This document shows positions 33,997-42,162 of a stretch of 42,164 nucleotides of DNA, in pieces; the stretch's first letter is position 1, and every line of letters begins with the position of its first letter. The stretch is from the NCBI GenBank assembly GCA_017302835.1, contig JAFLCC010000024.1, positions 1 through 42,164 on the forward strand, read 5' to 3'. Position numbers and translations under genes: made by a program. The notes below the pieces were generated by a model that was not told the origin of the DNA, did not search any database, and worked only from the letters and a program-made list of their open reading frames with translations. The DNA comes from Deltaproteobacteria bacterium (lineage in GTDB: Bacteria; Bdellovibrionota; Bdellovibrionia; Bdellovibrionales; Bdellovibrionaceae).

Positions 33997-34692
33997 CTAT
34001 TTTCCTCCTTCTTTAAGTTGAGATAGATATTGAACCAGTTCAGAGATTTCGGTTTCGGTCAGAGGCAGTTTGGGCATTTTGCTATCAGGCTTTACAGCTT
34101 GAGGATCAGAGATCCATTTCCTCAAATAATCGGAATCAAATTTGCTGCCGACGCCATCAAGTGCTGGGCCAACTTTGCCACCTTGCTCTTGAACTGCATG
34201 GCAAGCCACACATATCTGAGTGAACACCACAGGTTTCATGGCGGAGGTATTTTCCTTAGAAGGTCCGTTCATGGCGGTCAATGTGGGTTTTGGAGGAAAG
34301 CCATTTAAGTCCATTTCGCCAATCCATTTTAAAAACAAAGTGAGATCCGAAATTTCTTGATCAGAAAAATGATAGTTCACCATTTTTCGATCATTGGGGT
34401 ACATCTTTTGAGGGTCTTTCAGTATGAGCTTAATGAAATTCTCACCACGTCTTTCATAGACTTTAGTGAGTTCCGGCGCATAGTAGGCCCCTTCCCCTAA
34501 AAGAGTGTGGCAACCCATGCAATTATTTTTATCCCACAAGTGTTTCCCTCTGATCACTTCGGGAGTGAGATTTTCAGACTTTGTCTGAGCCGGAAGGCGC
34601 TGAAATGTATCCAGCGTTAATCCAATAAAAGCAGCCGAACAAAGTGCCGTACCAAATAGAAAAAAAGCTTTAGCTTGTGATTTTGATAACAT
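33997..34692 (-). CDS. norC: NorC with an additional C-terminal cytochrome c domain
   Basis: A 231-residue membrane-anchored cytochrome. The membrane anchor (about 10-28) and CMGCH (58-62) in NNCMGCHTLLGEGAYYAPEL are the canonical NorC subunit, which is about 150 residues long. It is followed by a Pro-rich linker and a second class I cytochrome c domain with CVACH (161-165), GPALDGVGSKFDSDYLRKWISDP and a Met in DSKMPKL. The fusion gives two hemes c; the extra domain may accept electrons in place of a soluble donor. The start at 34692 lies 3 bases after the small ORF's stop. Confidence 0.9.
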   Translation of the reverse strand: MLSKSQAKAFFLFGTALCSAAFIGLTLDTFQRLPAQTKSENLTPEVIRGKHLWDKNNCMGCHTLLGEGAYYAPELTKVYERRGENFIKLILKDPQKMYPNDRKMVNYHFSDQEISDLTLFLKWIGEMDLNGFPPKPTLTAMNGPSKENTSAMKPVVFTQICVACHAVQEQGGKVGPALDGVGSKFDSDYLRKWISDPQAVKPDSKMPKLPLTETEISELVQYLSQLKEGGK

Positions 34693-34695
34693 ATT

Positions 34696-34866
34696 TTACC
34701 TACTCGTTTCCGCAAATACCACAGCAATTAGAATGTTGAGGTATCGATTTTTTTGTAATAAAAACTTCCCACAAATCAGTTGATAATTGTTTAGAGGTCC
34801 AGTTTGAATTTGGAATTTTTGCTTTATCAAACGATCAAAGGCACGAAAGTCTAAAACAGTATCCAT
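34696..34866 (-). CDS. small ORF ahead of norC, 56 aa
   Basis: The frame MDTVLDFRAFDRLIKQKFQ... ends in ...NILIAVVFAETSR with a stop 3 bases before the norC start. Its ATG has GAGGGAGG about 6-7 bases upstream (34873-34880 on the complement), the strongest ribosome site in this part of the window. A palindrome and a DNR-type box lie just before. There is a hydrophobic patch near the end (ILIAVVF) and one Cys; no family recognised. Probably translated ahead of norC; it may couple translation or be a small accessory subunit. Confidence 0.6.
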   Translation of the reverse strand: MDTVLDFRAFDRLIKQKFQIQTGPLNNYQLICGKFLLQKNRYLNILIAVVFAETSR

Positions 34867-34892
34867 TTGCCACCCTCCCTCAAAAAAGGAAG

Positions 34893-34909
34893 CTTACTTT
34901 TTAAGTAAG
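34893..34909 (-). promoter_or_regulatory. 5'-leader palindrome ahead of the norC operon
   Basis: CTTACTT (34893-34899) and AAGTAAG (34903-34909) are 7-bp arms around TTT. They lie between the DNR-type box and the ribosome site of the 56-aa ORF. It may be a leader hairpin or a second operator overlapping the promoter. Confidence 0.45.
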
Positions 34910-34919
34910 AAGTGGGGGT

Positions 34920-34933
34920 ATGATTTAAATCAT
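34920..34933 (-). promoter_or_regulatory. FNR/DNR-type box upstream of the nor operon
   Basis: ATGATTTAAATCAT is a perfect palindrome with the FNR/DNR core TGAT-N4-ATCA. It has the same A...T flanks as the nirK box at 29184-29197, which suggests a common site form for the encoded DNR-type regulator. It lies about 60 bases before the small ORF start. Confidence 0.65.
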
Positions 34934-34968
34934 TAATGTGTTGAAATTACTTAGTAGCGTTGCGGATT

Positions 34969-35757
34969 CTATTCTTTTTTCTTAGTAAAGATCATGACCG
35001 CTGTCCCTTGGCTTTTACAAATTTCCTCTTCTTTAAATTCAAGAAGAAGTCTATCTTGATGATTGTTGTCTATAAAATGGTAAACGGCGTAGTCACGTTG
35101 ATTCTCCTTTTGGAGATAGCCGGAGCTATTAAAATATTCAGGCAAATCATTTTTAATGAAAGTTCCTAGAGCTGCCATTAATCCAACCATTCCCGGAATC
35201 GAAAATTTATAATTTAAAATATCATTTTCATTTTCTCCGCAACGAAGGATTTCTTGATAATTAATTTTTTTATCAACCAAGGAGCCTTTCATTGTGTAAT
35301 AAACAATTCCATTTTCTGAAATCTTTTCTAAAAGTTGTATTTTCGATTTAAACCAAATAATAGGGGATTGAAGGGTGTTTTTATTTAATTTGCAACTGCT
35401 ACCTAACACAGCTTTTTCAAGATAACGTTCAGGAATAATTCCTCCAGGCGAAGAATCTCTATTCAAAGAATCTCTATTCATTTTAGAAGAGATTTTTAGT
35501 TCCACATCAGGATAAAAAACCTGAGGATCTGAGTCAATTAATTGAGCACGAAAATATTCAAATGTTTTACCTTGGTTGTTTCGTTGCCTGCAATAGAGTT
35601 CATGCTTTTCCCAAATGCCATCAAGCCCATCAGCAGGAATTGGATCTGGCTTCAAAATGGGCTTCTCTGTTGAAAAACCAGGTGAGAAATTTTTAGACAA
35701 ATCTTGGGATAAAACGTTTATCGAGAATAATAAAAAGAATGTAAGGATAGGGTTCAT
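34969..35757 (-). CDS. secreted hypothetical protein, 262 aa
   Basis: The product starts MNPILTFFLLFSINVLSQD, a signal peptide, and is therefore exported. The mature part is not recognised; it has four Cys (YCRQ, SSCK, LRCG, EICK) that may form disulfides, and a duplicated RDSLN pentapeptide from a 15-bp tandem repeat. It lies upstream of the nor operon on the same strand but is separated from it by the DNR box and leader, so it is probably a separate unit. Confidence 0.65.
   Translation of the reverse strand: MNPILTFFLLFSINVLSQDLSKNFSPGFSTEKPILKPDPIPADGLDGIWEKHELYCRQRNNQGKTFEYFRAQLIDSDPQVFYPDVELKISSKMNRDSLNRDSSPGGIIPERYLEKAVLGSSCKLNKNTLQSPIIWFKSKIQLLEKISENGIVYYTMKGSLVDKKINYQEILRCGENENDILNYKFSIPGMVGLMAALGTFIKNDLPEYFNSSGYLQKENQRDYAVYHFIDNNHQDRLLLEFKEEEICKSQGTAVMIFTKKKE
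35451..35480. repeat. 15-bp exact tandem duplication inside a gene
   Basis: AAGAATCTCTATTCA is present twice in tandem (35451-35465 and 35466-35480). It encodes the repeated RDSLN segment in the secreted hypothetical protein and keeps the frame. It looks like a recent slippage event. Confidence 0.9.
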
Positions 35758-35839
35758 CGAATCACCTCAGCTTTCCAGATCTATATGAATCAGATCTATT
35801 CGAATTTAGGGCCAAGCTGGCGACCTATAAAATTTTTCT

Positions 35840-35861
35840 GACAAATAAAACTGTCTAAAAT
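35840..35861. repeat. IS-end-like motifs left of the truncated transposase
   Basis: GACAAATAAAA (35840-35850) abuts ACTGTCTAAAAT (35850-35861). The same two motifs recur, in the other order, at 42013-42038. The truncated transposase starts 42 bases further right, so these may be remnants of insertion-sequence ends. Confidence 0.35.
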
Positions 35862-35902
35862 ACAAACAAAGTCTTCATTTAAGTCACTTTCGAAGATTCT
35901 TT

Positions 35903-36673
35903 ATGATTCTGAGTAATCCTTTGTTAAAGAAGGTGGTGCCACTAAAGACGTTTGATTGGACGGTCACAGAGCCAGGTCATACGGAGATGGACACGGTAGC
36001 CCACTGTGGGTACTCGATGAGTGGGATATTTGTGTGGAGTTTGACGATAACAGATGTTTTTAGCGGCTGGACTGAAAATGGCTCGATGTGGGGAAAATAT
36101 GGCAGAGGGGTATTGGAAATAGTAAAGGAAGTGGAACTGAAGCTTCCATTCAAAATCCTCACGGCAAGTGTGGATAATGGGAATGAGTTTTTGAATAATG
36201 TTTTAATTGATAATTTTGGAAGCGAAGAAATTCGCGGAAAAAACACCATCAAAATACAGAGAGGGCGACCTTATAAAAAGAATGATCAATGCTATGTAGA
36301 GCAAAAAAATTATACTCACGTTAGAGAACTTTTTGGATATGAGCGATTTGAAAAAAAGGTTTTAGTTTTCCTAATGAACGATATTTATCAAAATGAATGG
36401 AGATTATTGCAAAACTTTTTTGTACCCCAAATCAAGTTAACCCAAAAAACAAGAGTTGGATCAAAGTACAAGAGAAAGTATTCCAAACCAATCACACCTT
36501 ATCAGAGATTATTAGACTGTGAGTCCATTACAGAGCAAACCAAGCAAGACTTACTAGAGCAGTACAAAACACTCGACCCATTTGAACTTAAGAAAAATTT
36601 AGAAAAAAAGCTAAATCAAGTTCATGAAATAATTAAATCAACCGAAAATACTCATAAAAAGGGGGTCTCTTGA
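35903..36673 (+). pseudogene. 5'-truncated DDE transposase/integrase catalytic domain
   Basis: The 256-residue frame begins in mid-protein and has the rve/DDE core: Asp in HTEMDTVAHCG, Asp in SVDNGNEF and Glu in YVEQKNYTHVR, plus GRPYKKNDQCYVEQKN, which marks the integrase-type (ISNCY-like) transposases. Relatives are usually over 400 residues with an N-terminal HTH, which is missing here. The open frame upstream to 35848 shows no HTH. After the stop, a different frame from 36676 (MKNNSMLLGNIVRRLSTLPKTF...) may be its displaced tail. Most likely a dead insertion sequence. Confidence 0.75.
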
Positions 36674-36766
36674 TAATGAAGAATAACTCAATGCTCCTTG
36701 GTAACATTGTTAGACGATTAAGTACGCTTCCAAAGACGTTTATGGTCTCTTTCAAATCTAGACCTA

Positions 36767-38206
36767 TCAAGCTTCGTCACCTATATCTAGTAATTTTTCT
36801 ACGGGAATTATTTTATCAAAGAAATCACTTTCAATGACTGAATTTGAAACCGCTCCCAAGTGAATAAGGTGGTTGAAGATAGTAAAGCCCTTGGGTTTTT
36901 TAAGATTTTTATTTTTTAATTTAACCTCATCAACAACGGATAATTCAATTGCAGATCCAGATTTAATCTCGCAGAGATGAAGCACTCCACGCTTACATTG
37001 AATTAATAAATCAATTTGAAGTCCGTTTTTAATTTTAGTTTGTGTCTGGAAATAAGGCCCTAGATTTTCAATGGTATTTACATCAATTTTGAGCACGTTC
37101 ATCAGACTGGATAAATTGTTGATGATAAGGTTTTCTAATTGTAAGGCGAAGATAATGGGCCATTGAATGATTTCTTTATTGTTAAGTTTGTGTGGCAGGC
37201 CCTGAATTCTATTCTTTTTGGGGTATACATATTTTAAGTAAAATCGGGTGTAATTGTCTATAATCCGGTATTTGTAATTTTTCGAATTTCCCCCTTTAAA
37301 GTTCCAAGAATAAAATTTTTTAATAAAACCAGCCTGTTCTAGATCGAATAGATAATCGGTGGAATCACCATTTAAAGGCAGATTTAATGATTTAGTAATT
37401 TCATTTAAAGTCATTGGTTTTTTATTAAGTTGCAAAAGAATTTTTTTATAGAGATCATTTCTCTTGCCAAAAATATCATTAAAAATAGTTTCAAATTCTG
37501 TGAAAAAAAAGCCATTCACATTCATAAAGAAATAATTAATCGTGTGTTCAGCTGATTCTTTGGGGTTAATCTCTTCAAGATATTTTGGTACCCCTCCCGT
37601 GAGACTCAAAAATTTTATAATTTCAGTCGTTTTAATTTTCTTATTTCTTTCAACTAAGAATTTTTTTGCCTCAAATAAGCTTAATTCTTTGAGGAAAATT
37701 TCGCTGGAGATTCTGCCGACAAAACCTGTATTGTTAAGGATATTTCTTTGAATCCAACTAGAAACAGAGCCACAGAGAATAAGTAAAATGGAAGCGTTTT
37801 TTCGGTTCAATAGATCGCAGGTATTTTTAAGCTTTCCAGGGAAGTCAGGATCTTTTCCTCCTAGCCATGAAATCTCATCTAATAGAATAATGATCTTATC
37901 TTTCTGGCAAAGTTTTTCTAATTGCCCAAGCCCCTCGCTCCAGTCTGAAAACTGAATAGATTTTATTCCTAGATATTTTGCATAGGATTTTGCAAAATGA
38001 TTTAGTTGGTCTTTATTCGTCTGTCCCTCCCTCGGGGACAGGCCCTGAAACTCATAGAGTCTACAATCCATTTTTTTGGCAAAAAAATGGATCAATGTGC
38101 TTTTGCCGATTCTTCGGCGTCCCTGTACTGTTACAAGGCCAAAATGAGGTCGAGAATAAATTTCTTCAAGCAGAGCTAATTCAGATTTTCTTCCTAAAAA
38201 TGACAT
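36767..38206 (-). CDS. archaeal-type ATPase with C-terminal DUF234 domain
   Basis: A 479-residue protein starting MSFLGRKSELALLEEIY. Walker A is GRRRIGKST (about 29-37) and Walker B is IILLDEISWLGG. A winged-helix-like segment follows (KPMTLNEITKSLNLPLNGDSTDYLFDLEQAGFIKK). The C-terminal part has LQIDLLIQCKRGVLHLCEIKSG, a PD-(D/E)XK-type pattern found in DUF234. Such proteins are usually in mobile or defence settings; the function is not established. It is next to the dead transposase and has a 29-bp repeat in front. Confidence 0.82.
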   Translation of the reverse strand: MSFLGRKSELALLEEIYSRPHFGLVTVQGRRRIGKSTLIHFFAKKMDCRLYEFQGLSPREGQTNKDQLNHFAKSYAKYLGIKSIQFSDWSEGLGQLEKLCQKDKIIILLDEISWLGGKDPDFPGKLKNTCDLLNRKNASILLILCGSVSSWIQRNILNNTGFVGRISSEIFLKELSLFEAKKFLVERNKKIKTTEIIKFLSLTGGVPKYLEEINPKESAEHTINYFFMNVNGFFFTEFETIFNDIFGKRNDLYKKILLQLNKKPMTLNEITKSLNLPLNGDSTDYLFDLEQAGFIKKFYSWNFKGGNSKNYKYRIIDNYTRFYLKYVYPKKNRIQGLPHKLNNKEIIQWPIIFALQLENLIINNLSSLMNVLKIDVNTIENLGPYFQTQTKIKNGLQIDLLIQCKRGVLHLCEIKSGSAIELSVVDEVKLKNKNLKKPKGFTIFNHLIHLGAVSNSVIESDFFDKIIPVEKLLDIGDEA

Positions 38207-38211
38207 TTAAT

Positions 38212-38295
38212 AAATCCTCTGTAAAATGATTTTTGTTAAAATACAGAGCAATATATACTTTAAGAAAAATCCTCTGTAAAATGATTTTTGTTAAA
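38212..38295. repeat. 29-bp direct repeat with inverted ends upstream of the ATPase
   Basis: A 29-bp sequence starting AAATCCTCTGTAAAATG is exact at 38212-38240 and 38267-38295, a 55-bp period. In the first copy CTCTGTA pairs with TACAGAG at its end. The first copy begins 6 bases outside the ATPase start on its upstream side, so it covers the likely promoter; the second is between this gene and leuS. Candidate operator or recombination repeat. Confidence 0.75.
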
Positions 38296-38325
38296 GTATA
38301 GAAGAATCAATAGAGAGCTGAATCG

Positions 38326-38352
38326 GATCAACGCGTTGGAATATCGTTGATC
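38326..38352 (+). promoter_or_regulatory. hairpin in the leuS upstream region
   Basis: GATCAACG (38326-38333) and CGTTGATC (38345-38352) form an 8-bp perfect stem with an 11-base loop, followed by TTGCATTTT. It is 83 bases before leuS. It could be an attenuator, a terminator or an operator. Confidence 0.45.
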
Positions 38353-38435
38353 TTGCATTTTAGAGGGTATTGGATTTAATCTCAATTCAGCAAACTCGCG
38401 CTTAGATAATATCTGATTCATCTGGAGGATAACAA

Positions 38436-41018
38436 ATGGCCAAGTACAACCCTCAACGTTTTGAAAAAAAATGGCAGACTCGATGGGAACAAGAAAAGGT
38501 TTATCAAACAAAAAACCCTGGAGAGCTTGGATTTGATCCTCAGAAGCCTTCTTATTACATCCTTGATATGTTCCCCTATCCTTCAGGTTCGGGTCTTCAT
38601 GTAGGGCATGCAAGTGGTTATATAGGTACTGATATTATCGCGCGACGGAAACGGATGGATGGTTTTAATGTTTTGCATCCGATGGGTTGGGATGCCTTTG
38701 GCCTGCCCGCCGAGCAGTATGCGATTCAGACGGGGCAGCATCCCAGAGTGACGACAGAGCAAAACGCGCAGACCTTTCGCAAGCAATTGAAGAATTTAGG
38801 ATTGAGTTATGACTGGGATCGTGAAATCGATACCAGCACTCCAGAGTACTATCAATGGACTCAATGGCTTTTTTTAAAATTATATGAAAAAGGATTAGTC
38901 TACCAAAAAGAAGTCGCTGTGTGGTGGTGTGAGGATTTAAAAACCGTCTTAGCGAATGAGGAAGTCATCGGGGGACGCTCCGAAAGAGGAAATCATCCTT
39001 GTGTGCGTCGGCCCTTAAAACAGTGGGTTTTAAAAATCACGGAATATGCTGACCGACTGATTTCTGATTTGGATCTCTTGGACTGGCCAGAAAGTGTCAA
39101 GAAAATGCAGGTAGATTGGATCGGCCGGTCAGAGGGCGCTGAGGTCGATTTTCCTGTTGAAGCTTCTGAAAAAAAGATTCGAGTTTTCACCACCAGACCT
39201 GATACCTTGTACGGAGTGACGGCCGTGGTGCTTTCCCCCGAGCATCCCTGGAGTCGAGAATTAACCACTCAAGCCCAAAAGCCTGTGGTTGAGGGTTATA
39301 TTTTCAAGGCGACTTCAAAATCCGATCGAGAAAGAAAAGCTGAGGCCAAAGAAATCACTGGGGTTTTTACGGGGAGCTACGCATTCCATCCTCTTTTGCC
39401 TCAGAAAAAGATTCCAATCTATATTGCAGACTATGTGATTGCTGAATATGGAACAGGAGCGGTGATGTCCGTTCCTGCCCATGATGAACGCGATCATCTC
39501 TTTGCCAAAACTCAGGGCTTGCCACAGATTCGTGTCGTCGTGAGTGAAGGGACGCAGTCATCAGGGGTTGCTTGCAGTGACGAACAAGCTTGCTTTACTG
39601 AGGATGGAAAGTTGCAAAACTCAGCTCAGTTTTCAGGTTTGACCTCAGAGGTGGCGCGTTTGCAAATCACCTCAGAATTAGAAAAGGTGGGACTAGGAGA
39701 AAAGAAAATCACTTATAAATTGAAGGACTGGGTTTTTTCACGACAACGTTATTGGGGTGAACCGTTCCCTTTGTCCTTCGCTCCTGATGGATCGATCGTT
39801 CCCGTTCATGAATCAGAGCTCCCGGTGGAATTACCAGATATGAAAGATTTCAAACCAAATGAGGATGGCTCGGCTCCGCTAGCTCGGGTTCCTGAATGGG
39901 TGCAACATACTTCCAAATCATTGCCTGGAGTGCCTCTATTGCGCACCACAGACACCATGCCTGGTTGGGCAGGGTCTTGTTGGTACTACCTTCGATTTAT
40001 GGACCCGAATAATGACAAAGCACCTTTTTCTCAAGAAGCAGTTAAGTATTGGGGAATGGTGGATCTTTATGTGGGAGGAACTTCCCATGCGGTCATGCAT
40101 TTGTTGTACGCTCGATTTTGGCACAAAGTTTTTTATGATTTAAAATTAGTTCCCCATCCTGAGCCCTTCAAAAAACTTTTCAATCAAGGCATGGTCACCG
40201 CCTTTGCCTTTAAAGATTCTACCGGACGTTTGGTAACCTCCGATGAGGTGCAAGCTTCTGGTGCGGAATGGATTCGAAAATCCACCGGCGAAAAAGTGGA
40301 AAGGTTTATCACCAAAATGTCCAAGTCCCTTCGGAATGTGGTAAACCCAGATGAAGTGATTGAGTCCCACGGGTGCGATGTCTTACGAGCCTATGAAATG
40401 TTTATGGGCCCTCTCGATGATGAAAAACCCTGGACAGATGAGGGCCTTCCTGGATGTGAGAGGTTTTTAAAGCGCGTTTGGAATTTTTTTCATGAAGAAA
40501 ATGATACCCTGAAAAAGCAATTTTTAAAACACGATGACCAAATGTCTACGGATCGGTTAATTCTTGAGCGAGCTTTTCATCGGTGCTTAAAACGAGTGAA
40601 TGATTCTTTCATCAATTTTAATTTCAACACGGCTATTGCAAGCTTTATGGAGTTTTTAAATACGGCCGTTGAAAAATCAAGCGCGATGAATCGTCAGCAA
40701 GCAGAAAACTTTCTTAAAGTTCTGTCGCCATTTTGTCCTCACTTGGCTGCCGAAATTTGGCAGGAATTAGGACATCAGAAAGTAATTGATTATGAATCGT
40801 GGCCTCAACTTAATCCTGCATTTCTTGAAGATACCGATTTCGAGCTAGTGATTTCAGTTAATGGTAAACCCAGAAAGCGAGCCCAGGTGGCGCGAGGAAC
40901 AAACAAGGAAGCCTTAGAGAAGATTGCCAAGGAGACTTTGGGGGATCTGATCGCAGGAACGACGATCCTTAAAGTGATCATCGTTCCAGACAAGTTAGTG
41001 AATATCGTTGTTAAATAA
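38436..41018 (+). CDS. leuS: leucyl-tRNA synthetase
   Basis: A full-length 860-residue class I synthetase. The HIGH motif is HVGH at residues 55-58 (MFPYPSGSGLHVGH), the KMSKS loop is in FITKMSKSLRNVVNPD at about 626-630, and GWAGSCWYYLRFMDP and the editing CP1 domain (TRPDTLYGVTAVVLSPEH) are present. It attaches Leu to its tRNA and clears misacylated product. The start has GGAGG seven bases before the ATG. Convergent with the next gene with a 6-base gap and no visible terminator between. Confidence 0.98.
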   Translation: MAKYNPQRFEKKWQTRWEQEKVYQTKNPGELGFDPQKPSYYILDMFPYPSGSGLHVGHASGYIGTDIIARRKRMDGFNVLHPMGWDAFGLPAEQYAIQTGQHPRVTTEQNAQTFRKQLKNLGLSYDWDREIDTSTPEYYQWTQWLFLKLYEKGLVYQKEVAVWWCEDLKTVLANEEVIGGRSERGNHPCVRRPLKQWVLKITEYADRLISDLDLLDWPESVKKMQVDWIGRSEGAEVDFPVEASEKKIRVFTTRPDTLYGVTAVVLSPEHPWSRELTTQAQKPVVEGYIFKATSKSDRERKAEAKEITGVFTGSYAFHPLLPQKKIPIYIADYVIAEYGTGAVMSVPAHDERDHLFAKTQGLPQIRVVVSEGTQSSGVACSDEQACFTEDGKLQNSAQFSGLTSEVARLQITSELEKVGLGEKKITYKLKDWVFSRQRYWGEPFPLSFAPDGSIVPVHESELPVELPDMKDFKPNEDGSAPLARVPEWVQHTSKSLPGVPLLRTTDTMPGWAGSCWYYLRFMDPNNDKAPFSQEAVKYWGMVDLYVGGTSHAVMHLLYARFWHKVFYDLKLVPHPEPFKKLFNQGMVTAFAFKDSTGRLVTSDEVQASGAEWIRKSTGEKVERFITKMSKSLRNVVNPDEVIESHGCDVLRAYEMFMGPLDDEKPWTDEGLPGCERFLKRVWNFFHEENDTLKKQFLKHDDQMSTDRLILERAFHRCLKRVNDSFINFNFNTAIASFMEFLNTAVEKSSAMNRQQAENFLKVLSPFCPHLAAEIWQELGHQKVIDYESWPQLNPAFLEDTDFELVISVNGKPRKRAQVARGTNKEALEKIAKETLGDLIAGTTILKVIIVPDKLVNIVVK

Positions 41019-41024
41019 ATCAGG

Positions 41025-41726
41025 TTAGAGGTATAGGTTTTTGAAGAAGTAGGGTGCGAAATTACTTAAAGGACCATTTTGATTGGGATTTGAGAATGTT
41101 TTATCATCCCTTCTGTTCAAGATGTCATTTATTATTTTATTATCATATTTACTTTGCTCCAAGAATTCAGCAATTACTTTTAATGTTCCTGAACTATCGT
41201 TAATTTTAAGAGCGGTTTGAATTTCTGAAGTATCTAACGTGTATTCTAATGCTCTTGATTTAGAATTAAATTTAACGCAGATAAGTTTATAATCAACTAT
41301 TTGATTTTCAGAAACCTGAGTATTAAAGTCGTGTAAATTTGCATATTTTATATCCCCATTAATTACAATATCTCTAATTTCTAAAACCTTTGGTGTTATA
41401 ACGACACGGTTCACTTTTGAGATATCATTTGAGGGAAATGTCTGTGGGTTAAAATATTTGCCATCCGGTTCAATAAAACAAGACGTCTGCGCAGAAATTG
41501 TGCTAGGGACAATTCTACCTCCACTTAAGTTTAAGCTTGGTACTTTATACGTTATTGCTTCGTCAGAGGAAGTAGTTAAATCTTTATAAGCTTGGTAACT
41601 ATTATTTTTATCAATATGAGCATAGGAATATATTAAAATCCTATCTTGTGACTTAATATCTGCCGCATGCAGATTAAAACTCGAAATTCCAATTATAATA
41701 CTTAGCAAATAATTATAATTCTTCAT
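41025..41726 (-). CDS. exported hypothetical protein, 233 aa
   Basis: The product starts MKNYNYLLSIIIGISSFNLHAADI, a signal peptide with an AxA-like cleavage site, so it is periplasmic or secreted. The rest is beta-rich and not recognised (two Cys, in SCFIEPDG and KLICVKF). GGAG lies 8 bases before the ATG. A possible 44-residue secreted peptide ORF lies upstream on the same strand. Confidence 0.65.
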   Translation of the reverse strand: MKNYNYLLSIIIGISSFNLHAADIKSQDRILIYSYAHIDKNNSYQAYKDLTTSSDEAITYKVPSLNLSGGRIVPSTISAQTSCFIEPDGKYFNPQTFPSNDISKVNRVVITPKVLEIRDIVINGDIKYANLHDFNTQVSENQIVDYKLICVKFNSKSRALEYTLDTSEIQTALKINDSSGTLKVIAEFLEQSKYDNKIINDILNRRDDKTFSNPNQNGPLSNFAPYFFKNLYL

Positions 41727-41770
41727 GGTTAGTCTCCTATGGTTATTAAAATAATTGTTAAAAACTTAAA

Positions 41771-41905
41771 TCAAAGTGAATCATTCAGTCTAAACTTATA
41801 ATTAATATCACTCGAATTAATATCATTTGCATAACTGATACCGTTAAAGACTAACCCTAAAAATAAAATTAATTTTAATTTCAAATTTCTTTCAGAATTG
41901 TCCAT
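41771..41905 (-). CDS. possible small secreted peptide, 44 aa
   Basis: MDNSERNLKLKLILFLGLVF... then NGISYANDIN... has a basic n-region, hydrophobic core and an SYA cleavage site, so it reads as a precursor of about 20 mature residues. No clear ribosome site. The stop is 44 bases before the exported hypothetical gene at 41726, same strand. It may be a truncated gene for an exported protein. Confidence 0.4.
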   Translation of the reverse strand: MDNSERNLKLKLILFLGLVFNGISYANDINSSDINYKFRLNDSL

Positions 41906-42012
41906 CTATATGAAATAATTTAAATAAATGGAAAGTTTCATTGTAAATAGGCTCGAACAGAAGTCTTATTTGAATTTTTGATGGGATATAAGATAGCGAA
42001 TTGTCACTGGTT

Positions 42013-42038
42013 ACTGTCTAAAATGATGACAAATAAAA
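42013..42038. repeat. IS-end-like motif at the right edge
   Basis: ACTGTCTAAAAT (42013-42024) and GACAAATAAAA (42028-42038) match motifs at 35840-35861. They are 31 bases past the stop of the partial minus-strand frame, as a terminal inverted repeat of an insertion sequence might be. Confidence 0.4.
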
Positions 42039-42069
42039 GCCTCTTTCTTCTTTTTGTGGGGATAGGGGT

Positions 42070-42162
42070 TTAATTGGATTCAGGGTCATACTTCCATTGC
42101 AGGGCAAAACGGCTGTTTAGGTAGCCAACTTTTTGCATTATTTTAAGCTTAAAATACTCCAT
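42070..42162 (-). CDS. 3' end of a minus-strand gene at the window edge
   Basis: The frame reads MEYFKLKIMQKVGYLNSRFALQWKYDPESN and then stops. ATG at 42162 may be internal, because the frame is open to the window edge. Position next to IS-end-like motifs suggests a transposase C-terminus, but I cannot identify the family. Confidence 0.35.
   Translation of the reverse strand: MEYFKLKIMQKVGYLNSRFALQWKYDPESN

Noticed and set aside
36676-36837. separate small gene after the transposase
   Set aside because: It overlaps the end of the ATPase gene and lacks a ribosome site; it may be a frameshifted transposase tail, so it is only noted with the pseudogene.
38212-38295. short CRISPR remnant
   Set aside because: Only two copies of the repeat with a 26-bp AT-rich gap and no cas genes; an operator or duplication is simpler.
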